A stretch of DNA of 64,000 bases from Sycobia sp. Sy_11 (taxonomy: Eukaryota; Arthropoda; Insecta; Hymenoptera; Epichrysomallidae), in contig JACCIC010000179.1 of assembly GCA_018907035.1 (NCBI GenBank), positions 394,001-458,000 on the forward strand, read 5' to 3'. Within the stretch, counting starts at the first letter, position 1. Every line of letters starts with the position of its first letter. Shown piece after piece: positions 37,860-49,902 of the stretch. The notes beneath the pieces are model-generated. The model did not search any database and was not told the origin of the DNA. It saw nothing but the letters and a program-made list of their open reading frames with translations. The position numbers and the translations under genes were made by a program.

Positions 37860-37994
37860 CTACTTCTTCATGTTGAATAATGATATATGAATATTATATA
37901 TAAATAAGTAACTATTCAAATGTCGCAGCTCGATATAAATGTTAATTGTAATTCAGTTATTAAGCAGTGAACTGGCACTTTTAACAGAATTAAG
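37860..37994 (+). promoter_or_regulatory. Putative promoter and non-coding leader exon of gene D
   Basis: Homologous to the blocks before genes B and E (CTTCTTCATG, TGAATAA, ATAAATAAGTAACTATTCAAATG, ATAAATGTTA, ATTAAG, TTTTAACAG). It ends AAG|GTAAGTATAAT with the donor at 37995, the only canonical GT donor of the four. A TATA-like run, TATATAAATA, lies near 37897. The matching acceptor would be 44860-44861, giving an intron of about 6.9 kb. Confidence 0.5.
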
Positions 37995-38639
37995 GTAAGT
38001 ATAATCGATCTTCATATAAATGCAATAGTTAATAAACAAATTTTACGACATCATGTATCACGTAGATGTACTCTTTTATAGAACTCATAGACAGAGTTTA
38101 TTATATTTTCCTTTAATTAGTATTTTTTAATAGAATTTTTTTCAATAAAAATTACTTTCCACTCAACAAATATTTCGAGGTAATCCTTTTTTTATTAATT
38201 TTTTAAATTTTAGACGAATTTATAATTAAAGTAAATTACAATAACAAAAAAAATATGTAAATGAATAATAAAATGTTTTAAATATTATTCAAGGAAATAA
38301 AAAAATCAAGAATAAGATATTAAAGCTCGGAATAATATTATTGCAAATGGTAACAAGGGCATGACTAATATGTTTTCGAATAATTTTATTATTATTTCCA
38401 GTTAACAGTATTAATACTAGTATAATTAGTATATAACAATTACATTGATTTTTATGAAAATTCGAATTTCTAAAATAATTATTAAGATATACTGGTTGAA
38501 AAGAGAGTAAATTGATGTAAAATATTATTAAAATTTAACTAATTAACGCTGAAAATAATATCCCATGATTGCGATTCATATATTGATTTTAAATTAGAAG
38601 TTGAAGAAGTTCTAGCCAAGGTTGTCCAAATGTGTGAAT

Positions 38640-39660
38640 TTTTTTGTTAATCATTACCGTGGACATTGTGTTCAATCACAGATGCTTTAATCAAGAAATA
38701 CACTGCTAAAAAAATTTTATTATTGAAGAAGAACTACTACGATTGTTCAGAAGAATACTGTACGTCGCTGACTTGGAGAGCCACAAAGAACTTAAAACTG
38801 TCAATAGGGTATATTTATAAAGTGTCTACATTTAATTTCGACAGTAAATACATCGATCATTTAAAATGTACTATTACTGGTGTTTCTTCTATCGTTCGCT
38901 CCGATTATCTTTCGAATATATTCATATGTTTAAAATTCTAGTTAGAGCATATATTAATATAGAAGCAGATTCGTTTCATTTTAAACCTGTTGGTTGACAA
39001 AAGACTGTGAATCTCAGTATAAATTACGTCGCATATCGCAGTTCACATCTAAAGACACCTGAATTATTTGTCATTCCTCTCAATGAGTATGTCTAGGATT
39101 ATAAATACTTATAAATACTAGCTCATACTCTTCTCTCATATCCATAAAAAATATTGTCTGGTATTATCGCATGCAGTCAAGCTCTAGAGATATTCAAGCG
39201 GGAATTATGTCGTCAACTCGCCTGCGACTCTTCATATGTTAAACAAAGAAATTCTACAATTCCTTCAATCTCTTTCTAATTCTCTTCTAATTATTCAACA
39301 TTATGATCGAAAAATAATCTAGATAAAGAATTAATTGCATTTCAATAGAGAATTGATATAAAGTGGTATATTCTAACAGAAGCTTAGGCTATATAGGATT
39401 TGATTAAACTTCTTGCATAATACTATATAAAATGTCTACGATTAGTTCAAATTGAAGATAAGAGAAAAACTAGAAACAAGATAGGAAATCATCTGGTTAA
39501 AATCAACACTTTGCAATTATATTGTGGGACTAAACAGTAGTTATTTTAGTTTTGCCTATGACGATTCTCTCGGAGAAAGTATTTTTTTGAACAATGGCGC
39601 TTCTTCATAAGTCATTAGATGATAATAAAAACCAATGCTTGAGGTAAGTTTTTTAATCTT
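38640..39660 (+). pseudogene. Possible decayed coding region, unidentified
   Basis: An open frame at 38666-38941 holds NYYDCSEEYCTSLTWRATKN. Further on, short stretches such as TPELFVIPLNEYV and FKRELCRQLAC recall the KPEIFIMPY and KELC...YC blocks of the array family, but the spacing is wrong and stops intervene. It lies just downstream of the leader-exon block assigned to gene D. A dead paralogue is one explanation; chance is another. Confidence 0.2.
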
Positions 39661-40676
39661 AAACTAATTTCCTTTTAGATTGATACACTTTCTTCATGGT
39701 CTACGAATTTTAATAACGACTCATAATCTGTAAAGATACTTTTTTTAATAATAAATAAAAAAGTCACTGAGATTACATCTGATACTACAGTGAATTTTCA
39801 ACTAACTCGAACTTCAATTTATCAATTTTGGTAGTTGAACCTACGAATGTGAGCATTTGTATATTGCCTTGAGTATACGTGGTCTTTTTTATCCTTAAAT
39901 AAAGGCATTTTTTCTTTAATTATCAACTCAACTGATATGAATGTATAATATTCTCCAATTATTTTTTGTAATTTTTGAGACTAGTTGATACATACAATTC
40001 CACATGAATTCCGAAACACCGTAGGCAAAATCTTGCCATCCGATTCTACCATCCCTGCGGTTTCGTTAGAATAGGTTCACTCCAGAATTATTCTTTTGTT
40101 CCAGAAGTGTGATCGTATATATGTATTTATATTTAATCTATATATCAGTCGGCGAAAGTAAAAACAACTCTTAAAATCACATGCCTTCATATATTGACTT
40201 TCTCTTCAGAAATGGATTTAGAAGAATGATCAGATCGAATAGTGCGTTTTTACAAGCCATTGATTTGTTTAAATCTTTTTACAAACAAAGATTCAAGCAA
40301 AAAATTCAAAGTTTTTTCAGAAATTATCGATTCTATCACGAAGAAACATGGAAATAAGAAGAGTATTTTTTTATTTTTAATCAAATTTTACAGAAGAAAC
40401 GTATTTCCGAAACATAAAAGTTTATCTTTTTTTTCTTTCATATATATATATAGCATGAAAAATATGTTTCATCTACACTTACTTTAGCAGTTAAAAAAAT
40501 GAATATACGTCGTACGCACGTATTTCTAATTGTGAACTGCAATTGGCCACAGCTCAGATAGATAGCTCGATAAAAGTAAGAAAGCACTGCATCCTAGTAA
40601 TAGTTTTCAAAGGAAAAGCAATCCAAACAAAAAGAAACAAATAAGAACATTCAATGTACTATGCCCCTTTTCCGTT

Positions 40677-40711
<35 letters not shown>

Positions 40712-40720
40712 ATCTCTCTT
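40677..40720. repeat. (CT)n microsatellite
   Basis: CT run with two interruptions. Confidence 0.9.
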
Positions 40721-40898
40721 CCATATCCCTCCTACCATTTCTTCTTTCGATTCATTCCAAAGGCTCTATTCTTGGATCAATTGAAGTCGGATATCGCTCC
40801 GATTCACGCTCTCTGTTTTCCTTGTCATCGATCACAGGTTACACGGTGTAAATAATGTGAAAAATAGCAAGTGATTAGGAATTAAAAATATTTTTATT

Positions 40899-41124
40899 AA
40901 ATATTTACATGCATGATTACGAAAGCCCGATCGTTAGAAAGAAGTACTGAGAACTTAGTGATTCGAGTTCAAGTACCGGTGCCAGCCAATTGATAAAAGC
41001 ACCGTTGAAAAATTGACATGTGCTTTGTTTACATACATATCTTAGACATCCGTCGTTGATTAGTACCAGAATTTGGGAGTATAAATAGAACAACGTTAAA
41101 TAATATAAAAACAAATATTTACAT
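40899..41124 (+). mobile_element. SINE family 1, full-length copy with perfect 12-bp target duplication
   Basis: The body is 40911-41112. It is flanked by AAATATTTACAT at 40899-40910 and 41113-41124. Internal landmarks are AGCCCGATCGTTAGAA, the B-box-like GAGTTCAAGTACCGGTGCC, TGTTTACATACATATCTTAGACATCCG, AGTACCAGAATTTGGGAGTATAAATAG and the A-rich tail. The B-box suggests a tRNA-derived head transcribed by RNA polymerase III. The duplication shows retroposition by target-primed copying. Confidence 0.8.
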
Positions 41125-41299
41125 TCCTTATCATTATTAAAATTTTCAAAACAATCATTAATGAATACGATAGGTATGGTTTTGTAAAAAATATTTTATA
41201 TGTTTTTTCATACGTTTATAAATGTATATTTCATCCATATTCTATAATGTGTTTTAGAAGCATAAAAGTTTTTCCTTACTCAGAAATTCTATAAGCTAA

Positions 41300-41700
41300 G
41301 ATAAATTATAGGTAATTCACCCCTGACAATTGGATTTATCTCTTTGAATAGAATTGTTGCATCCCAAACCGCTATCCTAAAAAGGAAAAATAGTTCGGAG
41401 AATCGAGAGAGATTCGAAAGTGGATGGAGTGCTTCGCGAGTTAGGTGGATTTAATATCCACTGCGAGTTAGAGGGAGACTCCTTTCTTTATTTTCCGCGG
41501 AATCCTGGAGAGGTTTTCGGGAAGTAGAGGCAGGAAATTCTTCCTGCCGTTCTTGCCAATCTCGGCTGAAGGTGGACGTAGCGGAGGAATTATTAGAGCT
41601 GTCCGCATCGGCTGACGTACTTCGATTTTTGGACAACTGATCCTTTCTCCGCTGACTCTGGCCGAATCACGACATCGCTCACTCGTCGTGTACAAAAATC
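41300..41700. other. GC-richer island with perfect short hairpins
   Basis: This is far less AT-rich than its surroundings. It contains GTGGATTTAATATCCAC at 41445-41461 (6-base stem, 5-base loop) and GGCAGGAAATTCTTCCTGCC at 41529-41548 (8-base stem, 4-base loop). The open frames on the - strand are not recognisable. It could be an old mobile element or an RNA-encoding segment. Confidence 0.35.
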
Positions 41701-41989
41701 TAATGAGTCTTTTTAAGAGAAAGATTGCCTAAGAGATTCATTTCTTTTTGTATAATGTAAAAGGATACCTTAGTATTTTTCGTAAGAATAACGTGAGATG
41801 CGCAGTGTTTCCTTTGTGCAGTCCTAAATTCCTTACGAGATAATTTAATTCTAGTTGGCTGAACATTTGGTCAGTATTTATTATGCATATTATATTAACC
41901 ATCATTATTCAATCTACTAAATGACAATATAAACGAAAATCATTTTCCTTTTATAATAAAAAGTTTTTGTGCGCAATTTAATGGCTAAC

Positions 41990-42240
41990 ATTATGAAATT
42001 TAAATTTGAATTAGTAAATAATCCACAGTATTCACCAAATCTAACGACCCCATCGCAATTTTTCTTATTTCAAAATTTGAAAAAATCAATCAACGGATAA
42101 TGATTTACGTCAAATGAGTCATCGCACATACCAATACTGAGAAAGTAAAGCATATATATTTTCTGTAATGATGTATAAAAATATTCCTGTAACTTTGTAA
42201 AACGAATTTTTTTAAATATGACAAACCTCATTTAAACTAT
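41990..42240 (+). pseudogene. Mariner transposase C-terminal fragment
   Basis: The reading PQYSPNLTTPSQFFLFQNLK, then SING and FTSNES, resembles the end of irritans-like transposases around the third catalytic position. Stops interrupt it, and no terminal repeats are seen. Confidence 0.5.
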
Positions 42241-42299
42241 GTATACACGCATTATAATTTTTCTTCCAACACAGATAATAAAATTCCGAATAAAATATT

Positions 42300-42500
42300 T
42301 ATGGAACAAGCACTAAATTATAGGTCTTTCCATATTTTGGAATTCGAAAAAAAATGGATTAGCGGGCCATAATTTATGTCAAATGAACAGATCATCACTC
42401 ATATAAATACTTATGCAATCGTACTATTCTGAATGTTTATAAAAGTTGAAAAGACGTATGTTAAAGTGTATTGAACTAGAAAGAGATTAGTTAAAAAATA
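42300..42500 (+). pseudogene. Second mariner transposase C-terminal fragment
   Basis: This reads EKKWISGP, MSNEQIITHINTYA and FIKVEKTYVKVY, the same domain end as the fragment just upstream (LKK-x-NG, SNE). It suggests two tandem or nested relics, both with stops. Confidence 0.45.
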
Positions 42501-43299
42501 AAAATGAAATTATCCAAAAATATTTCAATAAACGGATCTTATTAAACAAATAAAAACACAATTGGTTAGCTTGGCAAATAAGAATATATTATATTCTGAC
42601 GTATGTTTCAGCAGTCACGGCATTTTAAAAGACAAAATTAAAATTAAGTTTGACGTGAGATTGGATAATAAATATATACTGAGATATATAATGATAAATT
42701 ATTATAGATAGAAAGTACGTAATGAAAAAGTCGAGGAATAAACAAACGATAGGTATATAGTAATGTAATATAAAACAAATCGATACGAGAACAAGTAGAT
42801 CTGTATATTACGAGGGTCGTGCTTTGAAAGGAGGTTCCTTCTAAAAATGTTGAGCAGACGCCAATAGCTATTTTGGTCAATTAAGATACTTTGAATCTAA
42901 TGGTATAGTTATTTTATTTGTTTTACATGAAAAATATTGAAAAAAAAATCAAGTTTCAAAATGCGACTTCTGCATAACTTATTCATGGATTCTTAATTAA
43001 AGACCGAAAAAAAAATGAAGTAACAAAAGAGCACACGATATTTATATCAGAATATACATAAATATATTTAATTATTTCTTATTTTTTAATCCTAAACTAA
43101 CGTATTGAATTTGAACTTTTTTTTTCATAAAATTCTAGTACCGCGGGAGGAGAAGACATCTGCTTAATCTGACTATAATTTTAAGGTCATTTCTAAAATT
43201 AGAGATACATTGAATTTAGTCATAACATTTATAACGTCATAATTATTATTTAATGCTTTCAGATTTTCGAAATGATCCATTCTTTTAGTTTTACTAATA

Positions 43300-43442
43300 C
43301 TGTGTTAAAGTTTTATAATTTTGCGTAATCAAATTATAATGGTTGACAATACAATGTTCGGCTATACTGGTGGAACTTTTGTTATATTTAATCTTTCTAG
43401 AAGAAATTTAAATGTTTCTTTTAATTCTCTTATGTATATAGG

Positions 43443-43505
<63 letters not shown>

Positions 43506-44230
43506 GTATTACAAACTACATAAACAATTTGATAAATACACTGTTTGCTATAAAACTTAATGGTTCTTGATTAGGCACTAAGAGAACTTTCAAATTGTTA
43601 ATATCAACATTAATTGTATTTATACCTGAGTACTTTAGATAATTAAAACTTTTATCAATTATAAACGGTATAAAGATATAGAACATATTAGATAACGTAT
43701 TATCTATAATCTATAGTATATCGTACTATACCTATAGTATAAGATTTGGACTAACTCAAATCGGCAACTAATATCATGTACAATAAATAATTAAAATAAT
43801 TAGAACTTTTAGCGGTAAATAATGAATACAATTTTTTATTCGTGATTGTAATAATTAAATTTTTTGTTTTAAATTAAACAGATTTTTTACAATTACGTAT
43901 TCAACAAAAAGGCAGCTCTTGTTACCTTATTAACGTTATGTCATATGTGAGGAATAAAATTTGTAATTATCTAAAATATTTAGGTATAAATACATTTACT
44001 GTTAATAAAAACAATTTTAAACCACACAGCGGCGTTATCAAATTTCTTATGCAGATTGCAATGATGTACTATTACAAGACAATCTGGTCGTAATATAAAT
44101 AAAAGAATTCAGGAATATTCGAACTGAATTAAATATAACAATAGTTACACTGGTACACCTGAACATTGTATTGTCAATTAGTATCGATTGAATACATAAA
44201 ATTGTAAAGTTGAACAGAGCATTTGTCAAA
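43300..44230. repeat. Divergent inverted repeat pair around a (TA)n array
   Basis: The segment at about 43305-43440 matches the reverse complement of about 44090-44225: AAGTTTTATAATTTTG against AACTTTACAATTTTATG, then GACAATACAATGTTC-G-TATAC-GGTG, then TTGTTATATTTAAT, then TTCTTTTA-T. The arms flank about 650 bases with a (TA)n run at 43445-43505. This may be an inverted insertion of one repeat or an old foldback. Confidence 0.5.
43445..43505. repeat. (TA)n microsatellite
   Basis: Run of about 60 bases with one TTTA interruption, inside the inverted repeat pair. Confidence 0.9.
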
Positions 44231-44891
44231 GTAAAAGATTGTTTCATTTAAAAATTGTAGAAATAATGAAAGCGTTGAATAATAATTACAGCATTAAAAA
44301 TTATATAACCCAATTCGATGTAATTCCAGTTTTACAAATTGCCTCAAAATTAGAATTATTTACCGATTTACCTGCTGTGTCGTATCGATTTATATTATTA
44401 TATAATACTGTATGCCTATAACTTACTCTTGCCTTGACTTGCTTTATTATGTACTTCATAATAATTTACCGTTATATTTCACTATATATTTGTTTTTCAT
44501 CTCATATTAAAATTCATGGTAATTTTGACTTTGACAATGTCATAACTGCCGAAACAGCTGTTAGAATATAATCCATTTTTATTTGTGAAAACAGCAAAGG
44601 GTTTTTTTATTTATTTAGCAAGATCAAATATTTAAATATGTTTCACCAGATGGATAGCGGATATGCAATTAATTTTATAACAAAAAATTGTTTTTCTATT
44701 TTTTTGTAAGAACTTACTGACCTGCTCTCTTAGTATGCATATGGCATACGTACGCATTTAGGTACTATTAATTATTTTTCAAATTTTTTATTTTTTTTAA
44801 TATCTATATCATAAACCTTCATTTAATCAGATTACCTAAATTTCCGTATAATATATTTCAGTAACGAGCTTTGCGAATGGTCGTTTACAAC

Positions 44892-45615
44892 ATGAGTACG
44901 TCAAATGCAGTGAAGGCATTTCTTGCAATATTATGTTGTAACATAGAAGTCCGCTCTAAGGAACCAATGGCTTTAACAAAGGATTTTAATTTCGGTTTCG
45001 ACAAAGAAGTAATACCCGGACGGCCTTACTTTATTAATCCGACTTTGATTTATGCACTCTGTGACATAGGCTATGATATGCCTACAAAAAATTGCAGCAT
45101 AAACGTTGAGAGTGATGTGTTCGATTACACGCAAAAATCGTATTCCTGCGACTTGAATTTACAACCGGAATTCCCGGATAGATTAATTCATGACGTTATA
45201 GAAGTATCTCTGTGGACTAGAGAGAGAGCTATTTTCGTGTGGCGAGAAGTAACGCCAGAAAATTTACATCAAGGATGGGTTATGATACGAATTGTACATT
45301 TAAGAACTTGCAGATCAACTACCAAAAAAGTTTTTGTTGATATTCGGGATAACGAAAAACCCGAAATATTTATTATACGTTCCAAAATCAGTTATGATCT
45401 TCTGTTTAACGATAAGGAACTGTGTTTGGATCATTTCTGTAAATTGACGGTATACGAAAATGGTGCAACTGAAAATCCAGTATCTTGGCTCCCCAGTACT
45501 GATTTGCTTTATACCGTGGAACAAATAGATGATTATATAGATACAAACCAGCTTATAGTAACTGTCCCAAGAACCAGGAATAACTTAGTCAAGTTCTTTT
45601 TAAAGCGTGAATCCG
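44892..45615 (+). CDS. Gene D, coding exon 1: secreted cysteine-rich propeller-like protein
   Basis: First coding exon of a predicted 399-aa protein. The acceptor AG is at 44860-44861. I place the start at ATG 44892, which aligns with the starts of B, C and E and puts the signal peptide (MSTSNAVKAFLAILCCNIEV) at the terminus. An in-frame ATG at 44877 would add five residues (MVVYN) and is possible. Landmarks are LTKDFNFGFDKEVIPGRPYF, LIYALC, NCSINVESDVFDYTQKSYSC, LIHDVIEVSLW, AIFVWREVTPEN, DIRDNEKPEIFIIRSK, ELCLDHFCKLTVYENG and NPVSWLPSTDLLYTVEQID. It is clearly closest to gene E. The exon ends ATCCG|GTAAGT at 45615, again one base into a codon. Function is unknown; secretion is supported by the signal peptide and paired cysteines. 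Confidence 0.88.
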
Positions 45616-46314
45616 GTAAGTCAATATATAATTTACTAGAATTATAAAATTAGTTTGGTTTTTTCTCAATTCCAAACTTAGTAATTTCAATTTTATTAAA
45701 TAATAATATAAACGTTTATAAACCTAAGTGAGAACGTTTTATGCAGTTAGTTTAAATTATATCAATTAAATATAGTAACAATCAAATACAATCTTTTCGT
45801 ATACGGTACTTGAATCTCTAATTGGATTAATACTATACAAATATTTTTAATGAAAGTTGTATTGGAATTTTAATATTAATCGTAGTTTTTTTTAATTTAT
45901 ATTGGTGAGTTTGATTTTTATAAACTTTAGAAAATGGTCAAACGTATCGTTAATCTATATCCTTTGATTGATTTATATTTACAAGCGACTATATATTATC
46001 ACATTTATTATCATATAATTATCGGTTTGCATAAATAGCAGTGCAAGTTTCAAACATCTACTTTCTTATAATAAAATATTTTATTAATCCTCTTCATGGA
46101 TATACCACTTAATATTTAATATTGTTCTTTCGGCTGCTTTTTGAATTTAGAAAATTCACTAGTCATTGAGTCTTGTATATTATTATTTACTCTAATTTTA
46201 TAATAATAACTTTGTACTTTAATTTTAAAATTAAAATGCGCATTTAGATCAGACTTTATATTTACTACAATAAATTATGGTCTTAAAAAAGAACTTTATG
46301 ATTAAATTTTTCAG

Positions 46315-46790
46315 AATATAAGGAGTTAACAATATTTGAAAACTTCGAAAGCCTCAGTTGGTCCACTTCTAACCGAGTTATATCAATTTGTACCTGTGAC
46401 AGTTGTTTTCAGTTCGATCCTCAGGGAAATCTAAAAAAACAAATAAGTTTGAAAGGCACGTATAAAAAATGTGAGATTTTAACCTTATATAATCTGCCAA
46501 ATGGAGAACAATTAACAGTGATCTGTGATAAAGCGAAATCTAACCTTTCACCAAATAATTATTATCGTATTAGAAAGATTGACACGGATGGAAATCTGGG
46601 AATGTCTTTGCTTCTAAAGAAGTTAAAATGCTCATCCATGTCAAACTTCATAAGTAGTACATTTTTTAAGAGCAGTAACAACGAATATTGCTTGGCACTT
46701 TTTCATCCTAATTATAGTCAAACGCATGTTAGCGGTGCCAAATTTAGCGAATATTGTTTTTCTCTTAACGATTTATCAGACGCAGTTTAG
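46315..46790 (+). CDS. Gene D, coding exon 2
   Basis: Last exon of gene D, 476 bases. It opens after TTTTTCAG ending at 46314, and AA completes a Glu codon with the G of exon 1. The frame is open through YKELTIFENFESLSWSTSN, ISICTCDSCFQFDPQGN, LTLYNLPNGEQLTVIC, NNYYRIRKIDTDGNLG, LKCSSM, EYCLALFHPNY and KFSEYCFSLNDLSDAV, to TAG at 46788-46790. The 699-base intron is GT-AG. It shares more with A and E than with B and C. No canonical AATAAA lies close after the stop; the first I see is at 47262-47267. Confidence 0.87.
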
Positions 46791-47279
46791 TTTAAAAGAA
46801 AGACTTCCTTTTTCTATAATATTTAGAATTATTTTTACATAAATTAATTATGCTAACAAATTACTTATGAACTAATTATTATAATATTTTTATTGTTTCT
46901 TATCCATATGGAAGTACGTAAGATCTTTGTATATAGTTTAAGCTTCAATATTGAAAAATTAATTTGAAATGTTAATAGTATATTACTTATATTACAAATC
47001 ATGTTCTAAATTGATTTATAAAATTATAAGAATTATTGAATAAGAAAATTGTAACAGTTTTTCGATTTTATAATTAAATAATGATTTTAATTTGTTTTTT
47101 CATTGTTAGAGCATTTCGTCATATACATTTCAGTTGCAAATTTGTTTGCCCATGCTAATGCGTGCATAATTTCATGTAGAAAAGTATATATATATATGCA
47201 TAGTGGATCTGTAACTTAAAAATTCGTATTTTCGATGAAAATTGCAGTGTTATATGTTAAAAATAAAATGAAAACTACA

Positions 47280-48237
47280 TTACTAAAAACATTTGGTCCC
47301 AAAAAAATTTCTCATCTTTTGAGATAAGCAACAAATCAAGCCAATTTTTGATACCTCTAGGTGAAGGAAAACGTACTCTAGTGAGGGCATTCTGCATCCA
47401 CCGAAGCAAGTGCTAGTTAAAAACAATATCTGAAATGTAAAGCGGGTATGAAGCAGAAATTTCCATCCACTGTTATCCAAATCAGTTTTGACGAAATAAT
47501 GAGCGTACGGCTGAGCCTTTCAAGACGGAAAACAATGTCTCAAATCGGGTATCCAATACTGGTCATTTTTCTGATAATTATGTTCAGTACAATCATCCAT
47601 CGACTATTTGAACCTTTCTCAATACACCAATTCCTCAAACACAGAGCATTACATTACCTTATTTGCATAGTGTTCTCGCTTTGTTTGCGATGGTCCTAGT
47701 TCACCGGGCTTTACACACGATTTTTTGCACTTTGGACTATCGTAATAGATCTATTTTTTCCAATAACACTTCGATACAAAAACGACTTCTTTTAGGAGCA
47801 TTTAAAAAACAATTTTGAATTTAAGAGACTATTTTCCATATTTCTCCATATCAGTTCATTTGGTACCCGATTTCCTAACTTTTATATGGATCCCAGTGAT
47901 TTTAAACGCTTGAAAATTGCTTGGCATGTTATTCCCAAAGATATAGTGAGTTGAGATATATGTCCAACGCAAGTTCTTCTTGCGTTGGACATCGATCTTC
48001 ATCGAGAAATGTCTCTAATTCTTCATTCTCTTTTTTGTCGGGCTTAGACGCTTTTCTCTCATTTCCTTCGATATCAACATTACCACATTCAAAATATGCA
48101 AACTCCTTTTCCAATATTCAAATATCTGGCCCATATCCAGGATAGGCTTCTGAAAGCATATGGTGAGCTTCGGGTACATTTTTTTTTAAATTAAACCCAT
48201 AAAGGGAAACTTCTCGCATATACAAGTAATTCGACAT
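47280..48237 (-). pseudogene. Mariner transposase pseudogene, sister of the 12.4-13.4 kb copy
   Basis: From ATG 48237 on the - strand it reads YMREVSLYGFNLKKN, HHMLSEAYPGY, then CGNVDIEGNERKASKPDK and ELETFLDEDRCPTQEELALD, typical of the mariner N-terminal DNA-binding region. The leftmost part near 47283-47480 matches the C-terminal part of the 12.4-kb copy. There are many stops. The flanks to the right of the start also match the 12.4-kb copy (AACATAT, TTGTCA). Confidence 0.75.
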
Positions 48238-48510
48238 TTTTAAAGCAAGAAAAAAATTTCGTGTATAAACTTATGTTTACTGTAACAGATCAAATTTAAT
48301 AAACTTTTAGCGCTGTTTAACATATAATAGCTGTTCTTGTCATAAAAAGTGGCGCAGAGGCTAAAAATCAAGTTAATAACAAAGACGAACTTTTTATGTT
48401 GCAGACTCTATATTTTATAACCTCATGTTAATATTCCGATAAATATTTTAGAAATTTTTTAAAAATATAAAATTTCATATAATAAATAATAAAGCCTTAT
48501 TCCCAAAAAC

Positions 48511-48683
48511 GAATTTAGGTAACGGACTTTTGCATGTATTCTGGTTCACCTTTTAACATTTCCAATATTACTGAATGACTTTTATCCAATTGCTACACTG
48601 TATCTCGTGCTACAAAATCCAAATGAAACGTATGTGTAAATTGATTTTTAGCTTTTGCTTCGTTCTCGGTGGTAAATCTTCTG
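48511..48683 (-). pseudogene. Possible exon or retro-copied fragment, unidentified
   Basis: The - strand frame from about 48683 reads RFTTENEAKAKNQFTHTFHL, then DFVARDTV, a TAG, then QLDKSHSVILEMLKGEPEYM. The quality is protein-like and the TAG could be one change from CAG. A CTCTTCAG acceptor-like sequence stands directly before it. I do not recognise the protein. Confidence 0.3.
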
Positions 48684-49217
48684 AAGAGGCAAATAATCAA
48701 CTTCTAAATCCATACTAAAATATAATATTACATTAGTCTCATCCCGAAATTAGAACTTATATATTAGTACTGAACAATATTTTTTATGTCAAAAACCGAG
48801 AAATGATGTGATTTTGATAGAATAATGAAAATAGATCTTACCATATGGAAATCATCCAATTAAGCAGGAAGTAAAGATTTCCATAATTGTTCTTCGTTTA
48901 AACTTTATAAATTATTACGGACTAGTGTCAAGAAAATTGAGAAGAATATAAAAAAATGAACGAAATTTCAAATCGATCGGCCTGATAAAGGAGAACGATA
49001 TTTTTCTATCACGTGTCTGCATCGTCAACCACCGAATCGAGGAAAGAGAAAAATAATAGATACGTGCGCATCGCAGACTTGAAAGAAACAAAAGATTGAT
49101 TCTAATGTTCTGTCCTCGTTAGGCGTGTACCGGGTCGAATGATTGAGGAAGATAATAAAAAATACTCGATGTACTGGTAAGCCGTGCACTACCTTAGATA
49201 AAATATGCCAAGCTCAC

Positions 49218-49424
49218 TTAATAATCGAACACGTGCTTTTTATAGTAAGAGACTTTATATAAATTTCGACACAATTCACAAACTGAACTTGCTTTGTATA
49301 AAACTGCAATCATAGCTAGTAAGGTAAAAACGATCGGCAAATAAACGTTCAGACTGAATAATTCGCCGCATTCGTGCAAGACCGTCGAGAAATGATCGAT
49401 CTGTAAAATGAACCGTAATCGCAC
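49218..49424 (-). other. Possible exon with one membrane segment, unidentified
   Basis: The - strand frame includes LNVYLPIVFTLLAMIAVLY, a plausible membrane helix, preceded by IDHFSTVLHECGELF and followed by a Cys-rich end. TTTTACAG stands before ATCGATCATTTC, as for an acceptor. A chemoreceptor fragment is conceivable but not shown. Confidence 0.25.
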
Positions 49425-49902
49425 TTGGTGTTATTATAATCGGATTGTTCGAGGTTGATTGATTTGTACAAGATTACTCATTTTATATGCCTTTAATTTA
49501 AATTCAATTCTCTTCTCAATTTCTTCTGCAAATAATTTGATACATCAACAATATCTATATTTATTTATTAAATAATTTTTGTATCACCATCAATCGTAAA
49601 TTTATTTATCAATGTAGATTTATATTAACATCAATCATAAGTTTATTGTATATCGAAAAGTATGATATATTTTATAGAGGGCTCTATCAAAACATCTCCG
49701 ATGTAGAATACAAACATGCTGAAAGAGTATGCCAGGCATTTGATTTAAAAAAACTTGTTTCATTTAATATCAAAAACCTCGGATACGATTCGGGCATTAT
49801 ATAAGGGAATGCATAAAATTTCATTTTCGATCCATATTGTGTAATATACTGTTTTCAAAAATTTTAGGTTAAATAACTCTGTGATCAATTGCAATTAATT
49901 CT

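Larger units (their letters stand above)
38020..44850. other. Inferred leader intron of gene D
   Basis: Besides the features listed separately (possible decayed frame, (CT)n, SINE, hairpin island, mariner fragments, inverted repeat), it is plain AT-rich sequence. Confidence 0.4.

Noticed and set aside
42800..42880. Possible mariner terminal repeat (CGAGGGTCGTGCTTTGAAAG)
   Set aside because: No matching second end or transposase in the right position could be found.
45315..45524. - strand frames over coding exons (also 34070-34252 and 57376-57558)
   Set aside because: They are shadows of genes D, C and E.
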